Both the position numbers and the translations under genes were made by a program. Shown one piece after another: positions 33,348 through 34,238 of a stretch of DNA of 34,238 bases. The stretch's first letter is position 1. Every line of letters begins with the position of its first letter. The notes beneath the pieces are model-generated. The model did not search any database. It was not told where the DNA came from and worked only from the letters and a program-made list of their open reading frames with translations. Source of the stretch: Lachnospiraceae bacterium (GTDB lineage: Bacteria; Bacillota; Clostridia; Lachnospirales; Lachnospiraceae); the NCBI GenBank assembly GCA_024698715.1, contig JAILRA010000098.1:1-34238 (forward strand), in the 5' to 3' direction.

Positions 33348-34238
33348 TTACTTCATGTCGATCTTTCCGCTTTTGATAAGTCCGAGGAAAACGTCCGCGA
33401 TCTTGGGGTCGAACTGTGTTCCCTTATTTTTCTCTATTTCATTCAGAATATCTTCTTTGGTAAGTTTCTTCCTGTAGACTCTGTTCGAGTTCATTGCATC
33501 GAATGAATCCGCAACACATATCATTCTGGCGATAAGCGGTATGTCCTCGCCCTTTCTTCCTTCGGGATATCCGCGTCCGTCATATCTTTCATGATGGTAC
33601 AGAGCTCCCTCGCCTACATTGTTCAGACTCTTGAAATGATCCAGAATTTCCCCGCCGTGAACCGTATGTGATTTAATAACCTCAAATTCCTCATCGTTCA
33701 GCCTTTCGGGTTTTCTTAAGATTTTGTCGGGAACGCCTATCTTTCCGCAGTCATGAAGAAGTGCCACATAGTATATCCTGTCAAGCTCTTCGCCTTCGAA
33801 TCCCATTTCTTCGGCGATCATCCTGGTATAATCCGCCACTCTGTTTGAATGACCGTTTGTATAGGGATCTTTTGCATCGATAAATCCGGTAAATGTCTCG
33901 ATCGATTCCTTTATAACCTGATTGTCATGTTCGTGACGTTCCTTATACTTTTTGATACGTATTTCGGAAATGACAACGACGATCATTACGACAAACCAGA
34001 CTGAAAGCATTACCAGTGATACCCAGAATAAAGGTTCGTTTTTCAAAAATCTGTGGTATTTATATTCTATTTCCAAAGTTGCATCGCCGATATCCTCACC
34101 GATCGGAAGATAAATTATAACGCCGGGGATTGTGCCCTCATAAGGTTCTATCGGAAGTTCCAGTGCATTTTCACTTGCACTGGGAAAGTAAACAAAATAG
34201 TCATTCGGCTTCATACAAACAAGAACTTCGCCGTCAAA
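33348..34238 (-). CDS. Membrane HD-GYP domain protein, N-terminus cut by window edge
   Basis: The frame is open to the window edge (297 residues visible), so the true start is outside; the ATG at 34214 is internal. The visible part is the end of an extracytoplasmic domain, one TM helix (about PLFWVSLVMLSVWFVVMIVV), a short charged linker, and a complete HD-GYP domain. Motifs are the HSNRVADYTRMIAEEMG helix, HDCGKIGVPDKIL, HTVHGGEILDHF, YHHERYDGRGYPEG and ARMICVADSFDAM. HD-GYP proteins usually hydrolyse cyclic di-GMP or related dinucleotides with a metal centre, and this one would respond to an extracellular signal. It ends at a strong terminator. Confidence 0.9.
   Translation of the reverse strand, partial: FDGEVLVCMKPNDYFVYFPSASENALELPIEPYEGTIPGVIIYLPIGEDIGDATLEIEYKYHRFLKNEPLFWVSLVMLSVWFVVMIVVVISEIRIKKYKERHEHDNQVIKESIETFTGFIDAKDPYTNGHSNRVADYTRMIAEEMGFEGEELDRIYYVALLHDCGKIGVPDKILRKPERLNDEEFEVIKSHTVHGGEILDHFKSLNNVGEGALYHHERYDGRGYPEGRKGEDIPLIARMICVADSFDAMNSNRVYRKKLTKEDILNEIEKNKGTQFDPKIADVFLGLIKSGKIDMK

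Noticed and set aside
1..34238. CRISPR arrays, tRNA or rRNA genes, insertion sequences, prophage genes
   Set aside because: No regularly spaced direct repeats, tRNA-like folds, transposase or phage genes were seen on reading either strand; the repeats found are single hairpin elements or the 30-bp family.

Overview
The window looks like a piece of a gut or rumen Clostridia genome, most likely Lachnospiraceae of the Butyrivibrio/Pseudobutyrivibrio type. This is inferred from gene content (EFR1-type flavodoxin-ferredoxin, DUF4867, DUF6171, GH51/GH43 hemicellulases, HD-GYP proteins), strong AGGAGG-type ribosome binding sites and the intergenic repeats. No marker gene is present, so the genus is not fixed by the sequence.

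Bases 1-7900 (minus strand) form a pentose and arabinan utilisation cluster. In transcription order it holds a GH51 alpha-L-arabinofuranosidase, a small Cys-rich DUF6171 protein, a TIM-barrel sugar epimerase/isomerase, a DUF4867 cupin-like protein, a xylulokinase-type FGGY kinase, a split transketolase (N- and C-terminal subunits) and an L-fucose/L-arabinose isomerase-family protein cut by the window edge. Two structured, repeat-like intergenic elements (2721-2880 and 4390-4543) interrupt it. Bases 7901-13670 carry a sodium:neurotransmitter-type symporter (+), a Cys-type glutathione peroxidase (-), and a carboxylesterase plus a GH43 glycosidase (+). These extend the polysaccharide theme.

Bases 13.7-25.7 kb are accessory and envelope-related. 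They hold a tiny Cys-rich protein gene preceded by a leader ORF and terminator (a possible attenuator), three lipoproteins, an LTA-synthase-like membrane sulfatase, and a heterodimeric ABC exporter encoded by two overlapping genes. Bases 25.8-30.9 kb (+) carry a fused Gfo/Idh/MocA plus aldo-keto reductase protein, then a CPBP membrane protease, a membrane protein with the same type of N-terminal extracytoplasmic domain, and a small XRE regulator overlapping its stop codon. Bases 30.9-34.2 kb (-) carry an EFR1 protein, a TetR regulator, an alpha/beta hydrolase whose 5' end looks replaced by a dispersed repeat, and a partial membrane HD-GYP protein.

The observations most worth a second look are the leader-peptide/attenuator unit at 14.0-14.3 kb, the shared-sensor CPBP/DERQ/XRE cluster, the oxidoreductase fusion, the 30-bp palindromic repeat present three times (once apparently truncating a gene), and a pentose operon in which DUF4867 and a TIM-barrel protein occupy the place where classical araA/araB/araD genes might be expected.
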